A stretch of DNA of 12,419 nucleotides from Desulfocapsa sp. (GCA_029942265.1 JAOZTO010000026.1:1-12419), one strand, 5' to 3'. Counted from the first letter of the stretch, positions 1 through 7,223 are shown. The notes: generated from the sequence alone by a model not told the origin. Program-made: numbers and translations.

Positions 1-61
1 TATGAAGCTTTTTACAAATCCATCCAAAATTCAGACTTTTTACGAGTCTGTCATAAAAAAG

Positions 62-110
62 GTAACTATTCAGCGAGTACCTGATAATTGGCAAGACACT
101 GAATAGTTAC
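62..110 (-). terminator. Perfect 12-bp inverted repeat; minus-strand terminator or tiny GTAA-ended repeat
   Basis: GTAACTATTCAG (62-73) is exactly complementary to CTGAATAGTTAC (99-110), with a 25-nt loop. Read on the minus strand the stem is followed after one C by six T (55-60), and it lies downstream of the minus-strand livK-type gene, so it could end that transcript. The long loop and modest GC are poor for an intrinsic terminator. The GTAA tips resemble those of the mobile element at 1508-1650, so it may instead be a minimal repeat element. The flanks are A-rich (TAAAAAAG and AAAAAAAA) but do not form a clean duplication. Confidence 0.45.
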
Positions 111-125
111 AAAAAAAAGAAGTGC

Positions 126-205
126 CTAGGAGCTTGTCCGAGAATAGGCATTTCGTTCAAAATCGAAGAATTTGGGCGAAAGGGCATTCTCGGACAGCCT
201 CCTAG
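126..205. repeat. 80-bp palindromic (fold-back) repeat
   Basis: The outer arms 126-145 and 186-205 are inverted copies matching at 18 of 20 positions (CTAGGAG..TGTCCGAGAAT). Inner arms 151-161 and 171-181 also pair, with two G-T wobbles, around a short loop at 163-169. The whole unit therefore folds into one long hairpin. It has no reading frame of its own and no visible target duplication. It resembles small non-autonomous or REP-like intergenic repeats, but no family can be assigned from one copy. Confidence 0.6.
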
Positions 206-254
206 AACAGAATAGTTCTGTTCCAAGCATAGTCAAACACAAACAATATCAGTA

Positions 255-1385
255 CTATTTCACTTCAACATACTGTCCATCTTTTACTTGGAACATTGCA
301 AATCCAACACCTACAGCGTCACCCTTCTCATCAAAATATATGTTTCCAACAGGGGTATCAACTTTTTCTGTCTGCAATGCCTTAACAACATCTGCCATTT
401 CTGTAGAATTTGCTTTGTCTATCGCATTAAGCAATGCAAGGGCAGCAGAATATGCGTTCTCGTAGAATGCACCTGGATCTTCTTTGTATGCTTTTTTATG
501 CGCTTCAATTGCAGCTGTGGAAAGAGGATTTGTTGAATTATCTTGAGGACCTGAGGCATATACACCTTCAGCATTTTTCCCTGCTACTTTAATAAAAGTA
601 TCATCTTTAACACCGTCATCAGAAATAAAAGTAACGTTAACACGTTTCTTTTTCATCATAGAAACAATTTTGGACGCTTCAGGATGGTAGCCGCCAAATA
701 TAACTGCATCAGCACCTTTACGTTTGATTTTTTGTACAATTGCTGTGTAATCAACTGCACCTGGAGTCACACCTTCAAAGAGTACAACTTCAGCTTTTCC
801 TGATTGCTCAATAAATAGTTTTGCGAATTCCGCAAGCCCTTTACCGTAATCACCTTTATCATGAATAACTGCAATTTTTTTCGCACCAATAACATTAATA
901 GCAAAATCAACTTCAGTTTTTGCCTGTGCATCGTCAGAAGCAATTGTTCTGAAAAAATTTGGATAATCACCTGACTGTGTAAGTGCTGGATTGGTAGCTG
1001 ATGGAGACATCACAACAACTCCAGCCTCTTTATAAATAGGAAGAGCTGCCTTGGTAGCACCAGAACAAATATGACCTAGAACAACATCTACTCCATCTGT
1101 AACCAGTTTAGTCGCAGTATTGGTCGCAACTTCTGGTTTACAAACATCGTCTTCAATGAGAAGTTCAACCATTTTTCCGTTAATGCCGCCCTTGGCATTA
1201 ATCTGGGCTACTACAAGTTCTGCTGCCTTGACCGTTGGAAGTCCATATGATGCAAGATCTCCACTCTGGGCACCAGCAACACCGAGTTTAATAGTATCTG
1301 CCGCAATTCCTGATCCAGGAATAACCATGGCAAATCCTAAAGCTACTGCTGCAAAAAACAATTTCTTTTGTAATCCTGAGCGCAT
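255..1385 (-). CDS. livK: Branched-chain amino acid ABC transporter substrate-binding protein (LivJ/LivK type)
   Basis: This is a periplasmic binding protein of 376 aa for high-affinity uptake of leucine, isoleucine, valine or a related amino acid through a LivHMGF-type ABC transporter. Residues 1-28 form a Sec signal peptide with a likely cut at GIAA/DTIKLG. The mature protein is a type I periplasmic-binding fold. Cys81 and Cys106 sit in DDVC and GHICSGAT, with the same 25-residue spacing as the disulfide of E. coli LivJ/LivK, and SPSATNP follows. The start is the ATG at 1385, because GGAG lies six bases upstream; a TTG four codons earlier would overlap that ribosome site. No permease or ATPase genes are in the window; they may lie beyond position 1 or elsewhere. 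Family is secure; exact substrate is not. Confidence 0.93.
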   Translation of the reverse strand: MRSGLQKKLFFAAVALGFAMVIPGSGIAADTIKLGVAGAQSGDLASYGLPTVKAAELVVAQINAKGGINGKMVELLIEDDVCKPEVATNTATKLVTDGVDVVLGHICSGATKAALPIYKEAGVVVMSPSATNPALTQSGDYPNFFRTIASDDAQAKTEVDFAINVIGAKKIAVIHDKGDYGKGLAEFAKLFIEQSGKAEVVLFEGVTPGAVDYTAIVQKIKRKGADAVIFGGYHPEASKIVSMMKKKRVNVTFISDDGVKDDTFIKVAGKNAEGVYASGPQDNSTNPLSTAAIEAHKKAYKEDPGAFYENAYSAALALLNAIDKANSTEMADVVKALQTEKVDTPVGNIYFDEKGDAVGVGFAMFQVKDGQYVEVK

Positions 1386-1420
1386 TTTTATCTCCAAAAA
1401 GTGATATTCATCTTTAACCG

Positions 1421-1454
1421 TATTTTGTTAAAATAAGATGCTTATTACAAAATA
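1421..1454 (-). promoter_or_regulatory. Imperfect palindrome in the livK leader
   Basis: TATTTTGT (1421-1428) and AATAAG (1432-1437) are mirrored by CTTATT (1441-1446) and ACAAAATA (1447-1454) around a 3-nt centre. The result is a 14-bp stem with a single 3-nt bulge. It ends 35 bases upstream of the livK ATG on the minus strand, so it is either an operator or a leader hairpin. There is no following T-run that would make it a terminator. No known regulator site is recognised. Confidence 0.35.
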
Positions 1455-1507
1455 AGGCTGAAACTCTCTGCAAATGTTAGTATCATTGACAAAGATTTAG
1501 TTAAAAA

Positions 1508-1650
1508 GTAAATATTCGGCTAGCCCCCCATCTTCGTTCGATCCGGCTTGTTCACATATGAACAAGCCGGATCAAACAAACTTGGGGCACTATCCAAACA
1601 TTTACAATTCAGTGGTCTGGGGCTGTTTTGAACCCAACCCGAATATTTAC
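1508..1650. mobile_element. 143-bp miniature inverted-repeat element (MITE), possibly IS66-related
   Basis: The ends are perfect 12-bp inverted repeats, GTAAATATTCGG (1508-1519) and CCGAATATTTAC (1639-1650). They are bordered on both sides by the identical 8-mer GTTAAAAA (1500-1507 and 1651-1658), a clear target-site duplication. Inside, 1508-1605 is a second, near-complete palindrome centred on a CATA loop (1555-1558), with a perfect 15-bp inner stem (1540-1554/1559-1573). No transposase is encoded. GTAA tips with 8-bp duplications are typical of the IS66 family, which would supply transposase in trans; that assignment is inference. Another copy begins at 12165 and a fragment lies at 10449. 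A 60-codon open frame starting at 1558 inside it has no coding features. The rest of the gap up to 1755 is A/T-rich with no further feature I can support. Confidence 0.8.
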
Positions 1651-1755
1651 GTTAAAAAGGTAGATGAGAATACCAAAAACCACCAGAAAGTCACGTGTTT
1701 TTTTATTCTCTTTTTGTACCAAAATAAAATACATTATTAAAATATCCAAAAAAAT

Positions 1756-2805
1756 ATGTCATCAAAATTTTCAAATCTCTTTTTTTGGGGCCGTCCGTTC
1801 AGTCCACTCTACAGTGGAATCATGAAACTACGAGAATTTCTATATCTCAAAAATATTAAAAAAACACATTCACTTAACGCTACTGTTATTTCGGTGGGAA
1901 ACTTAACTATGGGAGGTACAGGAAAAACTCCTGTCGTTGCATTGCTCGCTTCTTTTTATTTGGAAAACGGATTCAAACCTGCGATTATTTCAAGAGGATA
2001 TGGAGGTGCCGCAGGCAACAAAGTTAATGTTGTATCCGATGGAACAACTACTTTTTTAGATGCAAAAGCTGCTGGCGATGAACCATGTTTATTAGCTTCC
2101 CTCCTACCTAGTGTCCCTGTTCTTACAGGAATTGTGCGCATCCTTCCTTGTCGTTATGCCATTGAAAAACTTGGATGTAATATACTAATTCTTGATGATG
2201 GATTTCAGCACATTTCTGTTAAACGGGATCTGGATCTTGTTCTTTTCAGTGCAGCAACACTTGCAGGAAATAGTAGAGTGTTTCCTGGTGGTGATTTACG
2301 CGAACCTATTTCTGCCCTGAAACGATGTGATGCATTCGTACTCACCGGTATTACAGAAGCACTACAGGAGCGCAGTAAAAAGTTTACAGATATTCTTAAA
2401 CATCGTTTTCCTGACAAACCTGTATTTTCCTTTTCGTACCAAGCAGTTGGCGCTACACTTTTAAATAATAATTCATTCCACAACCTGGAATCACTCCCCT
2501 CTCCTTTGTTTGGATTTTGTGGTATAGCACAACCAGAGGTCTTCCAGAAAACAGTATCAACAATTGATATACCCTTAACTGGATTCACTTCATTTCGCGA
2601 CCACCAACCCTTTAACAATCGCTTGATACAAAAACTTACCAAAGACGCAACATCATCCAACGCCAAAGGCCTTCTTACCACTGAAAAAGACAGCATAAAG
2701 CTTCAAAAAGATGCCTTCCCTATTCCTTGTTATTCACTAAAAATGCGGGTTGAACCAGGTGATGTTTTTTTTTCCTTCATCAAAAAATGCCGCCCATTCA
2801 CTTAA
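1756..2805 (+). CDS. lpxK: Tetraacyldisaccharide 4'-kinase (lipid A biosynthesis)
   Basis: LpxK phosphorylates the 4' position of the tetraacyldisaccharide 1-phosphate lipid A precursor with ATP, giving lipid IVA, at the cytoplasmic face of the inner membrane. The 349-aa length is normal. The N-terminal membrane-associated segment reads FFWGRPFSPLYSGIMKLR. The Walker A loop VGNLTMGGTGKTP spans about 47-59, followed by ISRGYGG (78-84), GDEP (107-110), DDGFQH (147-152), FPGGDLREP (176-184), FRDHQPF (280-286) and TTEKD (308-312), all LpxK signatures. No Shine-Dalgarno is visible before the ATG, but the N terminus aligns with known LpxK so the start is probably right. It is followed on the same strand by lpxC, separated by 221 bp with its own promoter candidate. 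Neighbouring mobile element 1508-1650 sits about 100 bp upstream. Confidence 0.95.
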   Translation: MSSKFSNLFFWGRPFSPLYSGIMKLREFLYLKNIKKTHSLNATVISVGNLTMGGTGKTPVVALLASFYLENGFKPAIISRGYGGAAGNKVNVVSDGTTTFLDAKAAGDEPCLLASLLPSVPVLTGIVRILPCRYAIEKLGCNILILDDGFQHISVKRDLDLVLFSAATLAGNSRVFPGGDLREPISALKRCDAFVLTGITEALQERSKKFTDILKHRFPDKPVFSFSYQAVGATLLNNNSFHNLESLPSPLFGFCGIAQPEVFQKTVSTIDIPLTGFTSFRDHQPFNNRLIQKLTKDATSSNAKGLLTTEKDSIKLQKDAFPIPCYSLKMRVEPGDVFFSFIKKCRPFT

Positions 2806-2835
2806 GGATGGCTTAATCCAGAAGTGTCTGTTTTT
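2799..2835 (+). terminator. Possible intrinsic terminator of lpxK
   Basis: CACTT (2799-2803) pairs with AAGTG (2822-2826), and GGAT (2806-2809) pairs with ATCC (2816-2819), separated by a symmetrical 2x2 internal loop and closed by a 6-nt loop. The stem is followed by TCTG and five T. The hairpin overlaps the lpxK stop codon. Its stem is short and not GC-rich, so efficiency is doubtful. Confidence 0.4.
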
Positions 2836-2960
2836 ACTCAGGTGTGTCATTCAAACCACAACTTTTATACTTTTGCGTCCCAGTAACAACACCCCTACAT
2901 AGAACATATCACACTGTACTTGCGTAACTAATAGACACAACCCAAACAACCCAACAAAAA

Positions 2961-2975
2961 GGCACGTTTTTTGCA
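2961..2975 (+). promoter_or_regulatory. Candidate sigma-54 (RpoN) promoter of lpxC
   Basis: GGCACGTTTTTTGCA matches the sigma-54 consensus TGGCAC-N5-TTGCA at every listed base except the leading T (A here). GG (2961-2962) and GC (2973-2974) are exactly 10 bases apart as required. Transcription would start near 2986, about 41 nt before the lpxC ATG. A pair of inverted half sites, GTGTCTGTT (2824-2832) and AATAGACAC (2930-2938), lies upstream where an activator could bind, but that is speculative. A weak overlapping sigma-70 alternative is TTGCAG (2971) with TATTAT 16 bases later. Confidence 0.5.
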
Positions 2976-3026
2976 GTCTAATTGAAAAACAATATTATTC
3001 CATAAGGTTATACACTAAGGATTCCC

Positions 3027-4025
3027 ATGACTTCTCTTTCACTTGATCCATACCAACACACAATAAAAAAACCAGTCAGTTGTTATGGGGTTGGATTGCA
3101 CTCTGGCATTACAGTTAATCTTACAATTAAACCCGCACCAGAAAACTCAGGGATTCGTTTCTTCAGAACAGACCTTGACGACGCCAATGGAATCCCTGCC
3201 CACATGGATAAAATTGTTGATACCAGGTTGGCAACAACTATTGCCGATAAGGAGATGTACGTTTCCACTACCGAACACATTATGGCTGCCCTACAGGGAA
3301 CTGGAGTTGATAACGTAAACATTGAACTTGATAGCGCTGAAGTCCCGATTATGGATGGGAGTGCTGGCCCCTTTGTTCTACTACTGAAACGTGCTGGCTT
3401 AAAGAAACAAAAAGCAATGCGAAAAGTACTACGCATTACAAAAGAGTTACGCTTCACATCGGGCGAAACTACTATTAAAATTCTCCCCTACGAAGGGTTT
3501 AAAATAAGTGGCGAAATATTCTTTGAAAATTCATTCATCAACAAACAAACGTATTCTCTGGATGTGAATTCAGAAAAATTTGCCAATGAAATTTCCCGTG
3601 CCAGAACATTTGGATATGTTGAACAAGTTGAAGAACTCTGGGCCAACGGATTAGCCCAGGGGGGTAATTTAGACAATGTCATTGCTATCCACTGGAACAG
3701 AAAAGGCATATTGAACGAAGGTGGATTACGATTCTCAGATGAATTTATTCGTCACAAGGTTTTGGATCTTATTGGTGATCTTGCCATGATGGGTTGTCCG
3801 ATACTTGGCCATGTCATAGCAACCAGAAGTGGTCACACCCAACATCTAGGTTTTATGAAGGCATTAGTAGAAGCTCATGATTGCTGGGAAATTGTGGAAC
3901 TAAAAACAGACAATTGCAACCACGATGTTCACCAACTGCCCTTACCGACTCGGTCTATTGAAAAACAGCTGTATCCCTTTTTCACCAACCAACCACTAGA
4001 GACAACAGTCCCACTACCCTGCTAA
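3027..4025 (+). CDS. lpxC: UDP-3-O-acyl-N-acetylglucosamine deacetylase (LpxC)
   Basis: LpxC is the zinc-dependent cytoplasmic deacetylase for the committed step of lipid A synthesis. Conserved residues are visible throughout. TTEH (81-84) carries the catalytic Glu83 and zinc ligand His84, followed by VPIMDGSAGPF (106-116) and ARTFGY (192-197). DEFIRHKVLDLIGDLA (238-252) holds His243 and Asp247, and SGH (268-270) holds the catalytic His270. All these fall five residues after their E. coli equivalents (E78, H79, H238, D242, H265). At 332 aa it is slightly longer than E. coli LpxC, with a short C-terminal extension. The ATG at 3027 has AAGGA five bases upstream. Its stop is 13 bp from the stop of the convergent cyclic-nucleotide-binding gene, with no obvious terminator between them. 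Confidence 0.96.
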   Translation: MTSLSLDPYQHTIKKPVSCYGVGLHSGITVNLTIKPAPENSGIRFFRTDLDDANGIPAHMDKIVDTRLATTIADKEMYVSTTEHIMAALQGTGVDNVNIELDSAEVPIMDGSAGPFVLLLKRAGLKKQKAMRKVLRITKELRFTSGETTIKILPYEGFKISGEIFFENSFINKQTYSLDVNSEKFANEISRARTFGYVEQVEELWANGLAQGGNLDNVIAIHWNRKGILNEGGLRFSDEFIRHKVLDLIGDLAMMGCPILGHVIATRSGHTQHLGFMKALVEAHDCWEIVELKTDNCNHDVHQLPLPTRSIEKQLYPFFTNQPLETTVPLPC

Positions 4026-4038
4026 TTCCTAAACTGAT

Positions 4039-4470
4039 CTACAAAATCTTAGCCAATCTAGCTGACGTTTTTTCCAGTCGCAGACTAGTGATGAAAAATA
4101 AATACTCTAAAAAACAAAATCCTTCTTCGGGATATTCTACACAAAATCGTTTATAATCCTGTTTAGAAAGACAAGCAACAGTACTACCTTCAATGGCTAC
4201 AACTTGCGTATTTCGAATATGACCATCCAAAAGAGCCGCTTCACCAACGACTGTACCCGAATCAAGTAAAGCAACAACTTGCATTTTCTTGAGAAAACCT
4301 GTTAGTTTATATACAGCAAGACTTCCATTTTTGATAAAATAGAGATTCTCGGCTATATCATGATAGTCAAACAGAATATCGTCTGTAACGAGGTTTTTCT
4401 CAATAAATAATTTCAGGAAATCGTCTTGTGCCCTTCCATTAAAACCAATGGTGGACAAGAAATCTTTCAC
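4039..4470 (-). CDS. Small cyclic-nucleotide-binding-domain protein, last gene of the mla operon
   Basis: This protein of 143 aa consists of a single CRP-like cyclic-nucleotide-binding beta-roll. The segment IAENLYFIKNGSLAVYK (39-55) is the first half. VVGEAALLDGHIRNTQVVA (74-92) corresponds to the phosphate-binding cassette, with Glu77 and Arg86 in the places of the ribose- and phosphate-contacting residues. There is no C-terminal helix-turn-helix, so it is not a CRP/FNR DNA-binding regulator. It has no signal peptide or membrane segment and should be cytoplasmic. It starts with GTG overlapping the mlaC stop (GTGA), with GAGGGG eight bases upstream, so it is co-translated with mlaC. It may sense cAMP, cyclic di-GMP or another ligand, or none. 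Any role in lipid transport is inference from position only. Confidence 0.8.
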   Translation of the reverse strand: MKDFLSTIGFNGRAQDDFLKLFIEKNLVTDDILFDYHDIAENLYFIKNGSLAVYKLTGFLKKMQVVALLDSGTVVGEAALLDGHIRNTQVVAIEGSTVACLSKQDYKRFCVEYPEEGFCFLEYLFFITSLRLEKTSARLAKIL

Positions 4471-5087
4471 TCTGTAGTCCCCTCATTTGCAAACGATTTA
4501 TTTTTTTCCTCGATAATTTGAACAAGACCATCAAATTTGTCTCTTCTAAGAATAGACTTAAACTGCTCTCTGTAATTCCTGAGAAGACTTACTCCTTCAA
4601 TATTAATATCATACACTCGCCAACCAGAAGCGGAATTAATCATCACATAGTTAACAGAAAGTGGTGCCATCCCAGAACTTCGTACAATCGTTGAGACTCC
4701 AGCCCTCTTTCCTTTAATTCGTTCATCTTCATAGCTAACTGTTTGTCCAGCGTACCCTTCAAGCTTTCCAATGTAAGCATTTTCAAGAAGTTTTGTGAAA
4801 ATCATTGCAAAATATTCCTGCTGTTGAGAATCAATCTTTCGCCATGTTTTTCCAAGAACAAGTTTTGACATTTCTGTAAAATCAAAACCCTGGTTGGCAA
4901 TGGACATGATTTTTTCTCTGCGAGCGTCTCTTCGTTCGTCTCCTGAATAGGTTGGATCTGCTATTACATCAACCATCCCCTGAAGCGTAGGTTGTAAAAC
5001 TTCAGTTGGTCCAGGAGCTGCGATAACCGTAGAAGAAATTAAAAAAACAGGTACGAGCAAGAAAAAGCATATTTGTTTGAATTTCAT
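4467..5087 (-). CDS. mlaC: Phospholipid-binding periplasmic protein MlaC
   Basis: MlaC is the periplasmic shuttle that carries a phospholipid between MlaA at the outer membrane and the MlaFED complex in the inner membrane. The protein is 206 aa with a Sec signal peptide (about 1-23, cut near VIA/AP). The Ttg2/toluene-tolerance fold is recognisable: a helical segment ending in GFDFTEMSKLVLGKTWRKI, then QQQEYFAMIFTKLLENAYIGKLEGY, and near the end GWRVYDINIEGVSLLRNYREQF, which are typical family blocks. It lies 38 bp after mlaA and its TGA overlaps the GTG of the next gene. No strong ribosome site is seen before its ATG. Confidence 0.9.
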   Translation of the reverse strand: MKFKQICFFLLVPVFLISSTVIAAPGPTEVLQPTLQGMVDVIADPTYSGDERRDARREKIMSIANQGFDFTEMSKLVLGKTWRKIDSQQQEYFAMIFTKLLENAYIGKLEGYAGQTVSYEDERIKGKRAGVSTIVRSSGMAPLSVNYVMINSASGWRVYDINIEGVSLLRNYREQFKSILRRDKFDGLVQIIEEKNKSFANEGTTE

Positions 5088-5125
5088 GGTGTTTGAGGTG
5101 TCTAAATTAAGGGTGCCTTGAATGG

Positions 5126-5983
5126 TTATTGTTTAGCGGTACTGGATAGTTCATTATCACTCTTATATCCTGTAATATTATCATTAATTTTATTTTCACG
5201 ATAATCCAAGTATACTTGACGCATGGAGATATAAGGATCTAGAGAATATTTAATCAAATCTTCATACACATCCGGGTTCAAAGAAAGTAAATTTACCCTA
5301 CTCACCGTATAATATCCAGCGCTTACCCATAAATCATCTACAAAATAAACCATTGGGTGCGTATAGACATCCCCTGCAAATCCAAATGCATCACGAACAC
5401 TTGACGGGCCAATAATAGGCAAACAAAGATATGCTCCCTTTCCGAGTCCCCATACAGCAAGTGTCTGACCAAAGTCTTCTGGTTTAGGTTCGATATTAAA
5501 ATCGATCCATGCAGGGTCACCAAAACCGTAAACACCGAGGGTGGAATTAATCAGAAATCGTGACAGTACAACACCTGCATCAGCAACTTTTCCCTGTAAC
5601 AGATTATTTACTAAACGAATTGGAGCAGCGAGGTTGTTAACAAAATTGGCGAGTGAAAATCGAATATCCCTAGGAAGTACAGTACTGTACACTGTATTCA
5701 ATGGATTCAAAAACCAATAGTACAATTTGTCATTAAATTCAAAGAAAACACGGTTCATAGGTTCAAGCGGATCGTAATATTCTTTGCTAATAGTGTTATT
5801 CTCGTTAAAGAAATCATCACTTAAGAGCATATCCATGTCATCATCGAATCCGTCATCTATATCATTTACAGTTGTGGCGTTTTCCAGAGAAAGACTACTA
5901 CTGTTTTGATCTGCACAGCCAGCAAACAATCCCCCAACAAGAAACAGAAAAACAATATATATGTGATTACTTTTTACGAACAT
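5126..5983 (-). CDS. mlaA: Outer-membrane phospholipid lipoprotein MlaA (VacJ)
   Basis: MlaA is a ring-shaped outer-membrane lipoprotein that extracts mislocalised phospholipid from the outer leaflet and passes it to MlaC. The protein is 285 aa. The signal peptide ends in a lipobox GLFAGC with Cys23 as the lipidated residue. The family block DPLEPMNRVFFEFNDKL starts at 71, and RFLINSTLGVYGFGDPA follows near 142. Between lipobox and domain is an unusually acidic linker (about 41-58, rich in Asp). AAGGA lies eight bases before the ATG and overlaps the mlaD stop. In E. coli mlaA is unlinked to the other mla genes; here it is inside the operon between mlaD and mlaC. Confidence 0.93.
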   Translation of the reverse strand: MFVKSNHIYIVFLFLVGGLFAGCADQNSSSLSLENATTVNDIDDGFDDDMDMLLSDDFFNENNTISKEYYDPLEPMNRVFFEFNDKLYYWFLNPLNTVYSTVLPRDIRFSLANFVNNLAAPIRLVNNLLQGKVADAGVVLSRFLINSTLGVYGFGDPAWIDFNIEPKPEDFGQTLAVWGLGKGAYLCLPIIGPSSVRDAFGFAGDVYTHPMVYFVDDLWVSAGYYTVSRVNLLSLNPDVYEDLIKYSLDPYISMRQVYLDYRENKINDNITGYKSDNELSSTAKQ

Positions 5984-5994
5984 ACACTATTTCC

Positions 5995-6441
5995 TTACTT
6001 CATATCACCAAAAGCAAATTTACTGATTAGAGATTCAATATCAACAGAGGACTCGGTGTCAGTTAGAATATCACCACTCTGAAAGAGTTCTTCATCACCA
6101 CCAAGGCTCAGTGCAATAAATTTATCACCAATTAAGCCTTGTGATTTCACAGAGGCCATGGTGTCAACAGGCAATTCAACACTTTTACTAACCTGTAATT
6201 CAACGTTTGCAACACCATCTTCATCAAGCCATATTTTTGTTGTTTTCCCAACAACTACACCAGCAACCTGGATAGAAGAACCTTTTTTAACACCTGCAAT
6301 ACTGTCAAACTGGGCTACTATGGAATAGGTTTTACTATTACTGAAGAGTGACACTTCTCCAAGCTGTAAAGCCAGATAACCAAATGCTGCAAATCCGGCA
6401 ATCATAAATAAACCGACTAAAAACTCAACGTTATTTTTCAT
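5995..6441 (-). CDS. mlaD: MCE-domain lipid transport protein MlaD
   Basis: MlaD is the inner-membrane-anchored subunit whose hexameric MCE ring forms the periplasmic lipid channel of the MlaFEDB complex. The protein is 148 aa. It has one N-terminal transmembrane helix (about 7-27), a single MCE domain (about 38-116) with VAGVVVG and the conserved SQGLIGDKFI segment, and a short helical C-terminal tail. Its length is below that of E. coli MlaD (183 aa) but still contains the complete MCE domain. Its ATG overlaps the mlaF stop in an ATGA, implying translational coupling. Confidence 0.92.
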   Translation of the reverse strand: MKNNVEFLVGLFMIAGFAAFGYLALQLGEVSLFSNSKTYSIVAQFDSIAGVKKGSSIQVAGVVVGKTTKIWLDEDGVANVELQVSKSVELPVDTMASVKSQGLIGDKFIALSLGGDEELFQSGDILTDTESSVDIESLISKFAFGDMK

Positions 6442-7223
6442 TGTTCCACCAAATGACTCTGATAAATTTCGCCCATTGTAGTTTTAACAAACTCACGAAT
6501 ATGGGGTTTTCGTGACCACTGGATTGCCTCTGGGGAAGGGAAGACATCCATAATCCCATTATTTATAATAATTACCTGATCTGCAAGATTAAATACTTTA
6601 GGAATATCGTGACTCACAATAATTGCTGTGTAACCAACCTGCTCCTGAGTGCGTGCAAAAAGATGATAGATTTCCTGTGTCATGACAGGATCAAGACCGG
6701 TTGTTGGCTCATCAAAAAGCATTATTTCTGGCTGTAATTGCAAAGCTCTTGCGAGTCCTGCTCTTTTCTTCATGCCACCGCTCAGTTGAGCTGGGTATTT
6801 GTTCTCATGTCCTAATAATTCAAGCTGATCCAGGCTTGCAAGTACCTGTTTTTTGATTTCTGATTCTGATTTAGTAGTTCGTTCTCGAAGGGGTAAGGCT
6901 ACATTGTCGAAAACAGTCATGGAATCAAATAAGGCTGATCCTTGAAAAAGCACACCAAAGCGAGTACGTAATTCTTTGAGCTTTTTCCCTCGCACACCAG
7001 TTACATCATCACCAGCAACAAGAATTTTACCTCCGTCAGGGCGCATAAGACCGAGAATCAGTTTTAGAGTAACACTTTTCCCCTGCCCACTTCCTCCGGC
7101 AATTACTGTGGTCTTTCCGGCTGTAATAGTGAAACTGACCCGATCAAGTATCACCTGCCTGCTTCCATCTTCGCGCAGAAATGTTTTTTCAACATCCTTG
7201 AATTCTATTCCGGTAGTATTCAT
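6438..7223 (-). CDS. mlaF: ABC transporter ATPase MlaF
   Basis: MlaF is the cytoplasmic ATPase powering phospholipid movement through MlaE/MlaD. The 261-aa protein has all ABC motifs. Walker A is GGSGQGKS (43-50), the Q-loop is FQGSALFDSMTVFDN around Gln94, the signature is LSGGM (147-151), Walker B is IMLFDEP (167-173), then TTGLDP and the H-loop His205 in VSHD. GMKKRAGLARAL after the signature is typical of the Mkl/MlaF subgroup. Its ATG overlaps the mlaE stop (ATGA). No MlaB (STAS) gene, which stabilises MlaF in E. coli, is found next to it. Confidence 0.95.
   Translation of the reverse strand: MNTTGIEFKDVEKTFLREDGSRQVILDRVSFTITAGKTTVIAGGSGQGKSVTLKLILGLMRPDGGKILVAGDDVTGVRGKKLKELRTRFGVLFQGSALFDSMTVFDNVALPLRERTTKSESEIKKQVLASLDQLELLGHENKYPAQLSGGMKKRAGLARALQLQPEIMLFDEPTTGLDPVMTQEIYHLFARTQEQVGYTAIIVSHDIPKVFNLADQVIIINNGIMDVFPSPEAIQWSRKPHIREFVKTTMGEIYQSHLVEQ

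Noticed and set aside
172..465. 97-codon plus-strand frame overlapping the end of livK
   Set aside because: Begins in the fold-back repeat and overlaps the real binding-protein gene; no coding character.
1486..1514. Plus-strand TTGACA followed 17 bases later by TAAATA
   Set aside because: The -10 matches only about half of consensus and is formed by the tip of the mobile element; not enough to call an lpxK promoter.
1558..1740. 60-codon open frame after the livK leader
   Set aside because: It starts inside the palindrome of the mobile element, runs across its end, has no ribosome site and no recognisable protein pattern.
1714..1743. Possible promoter TTGTAC-N18-TAAAAT just before lpxK
   Set aside because: The -35 matches only three of six bases, the region is extremely A/T-rich, and the start site would be only a few bases before the ATG.
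2205..2696. 163-codon frame antisense to lpxK
   Set aside because: It lies wholly inside lpxK, whose catalytic motifs are all intact; the translation shows no domain.
3083..3457. 124-codon frame antisense to lpxC
   Set aside because: Shadow of lpxC on the opposite strand, with no independent start signal.
4039..4470. CRP/FNR-type transcription factor
   Set aside because: Only the nucleotide-binding beta-roll is present; there is no room for or trace of a helix-turn-helix.
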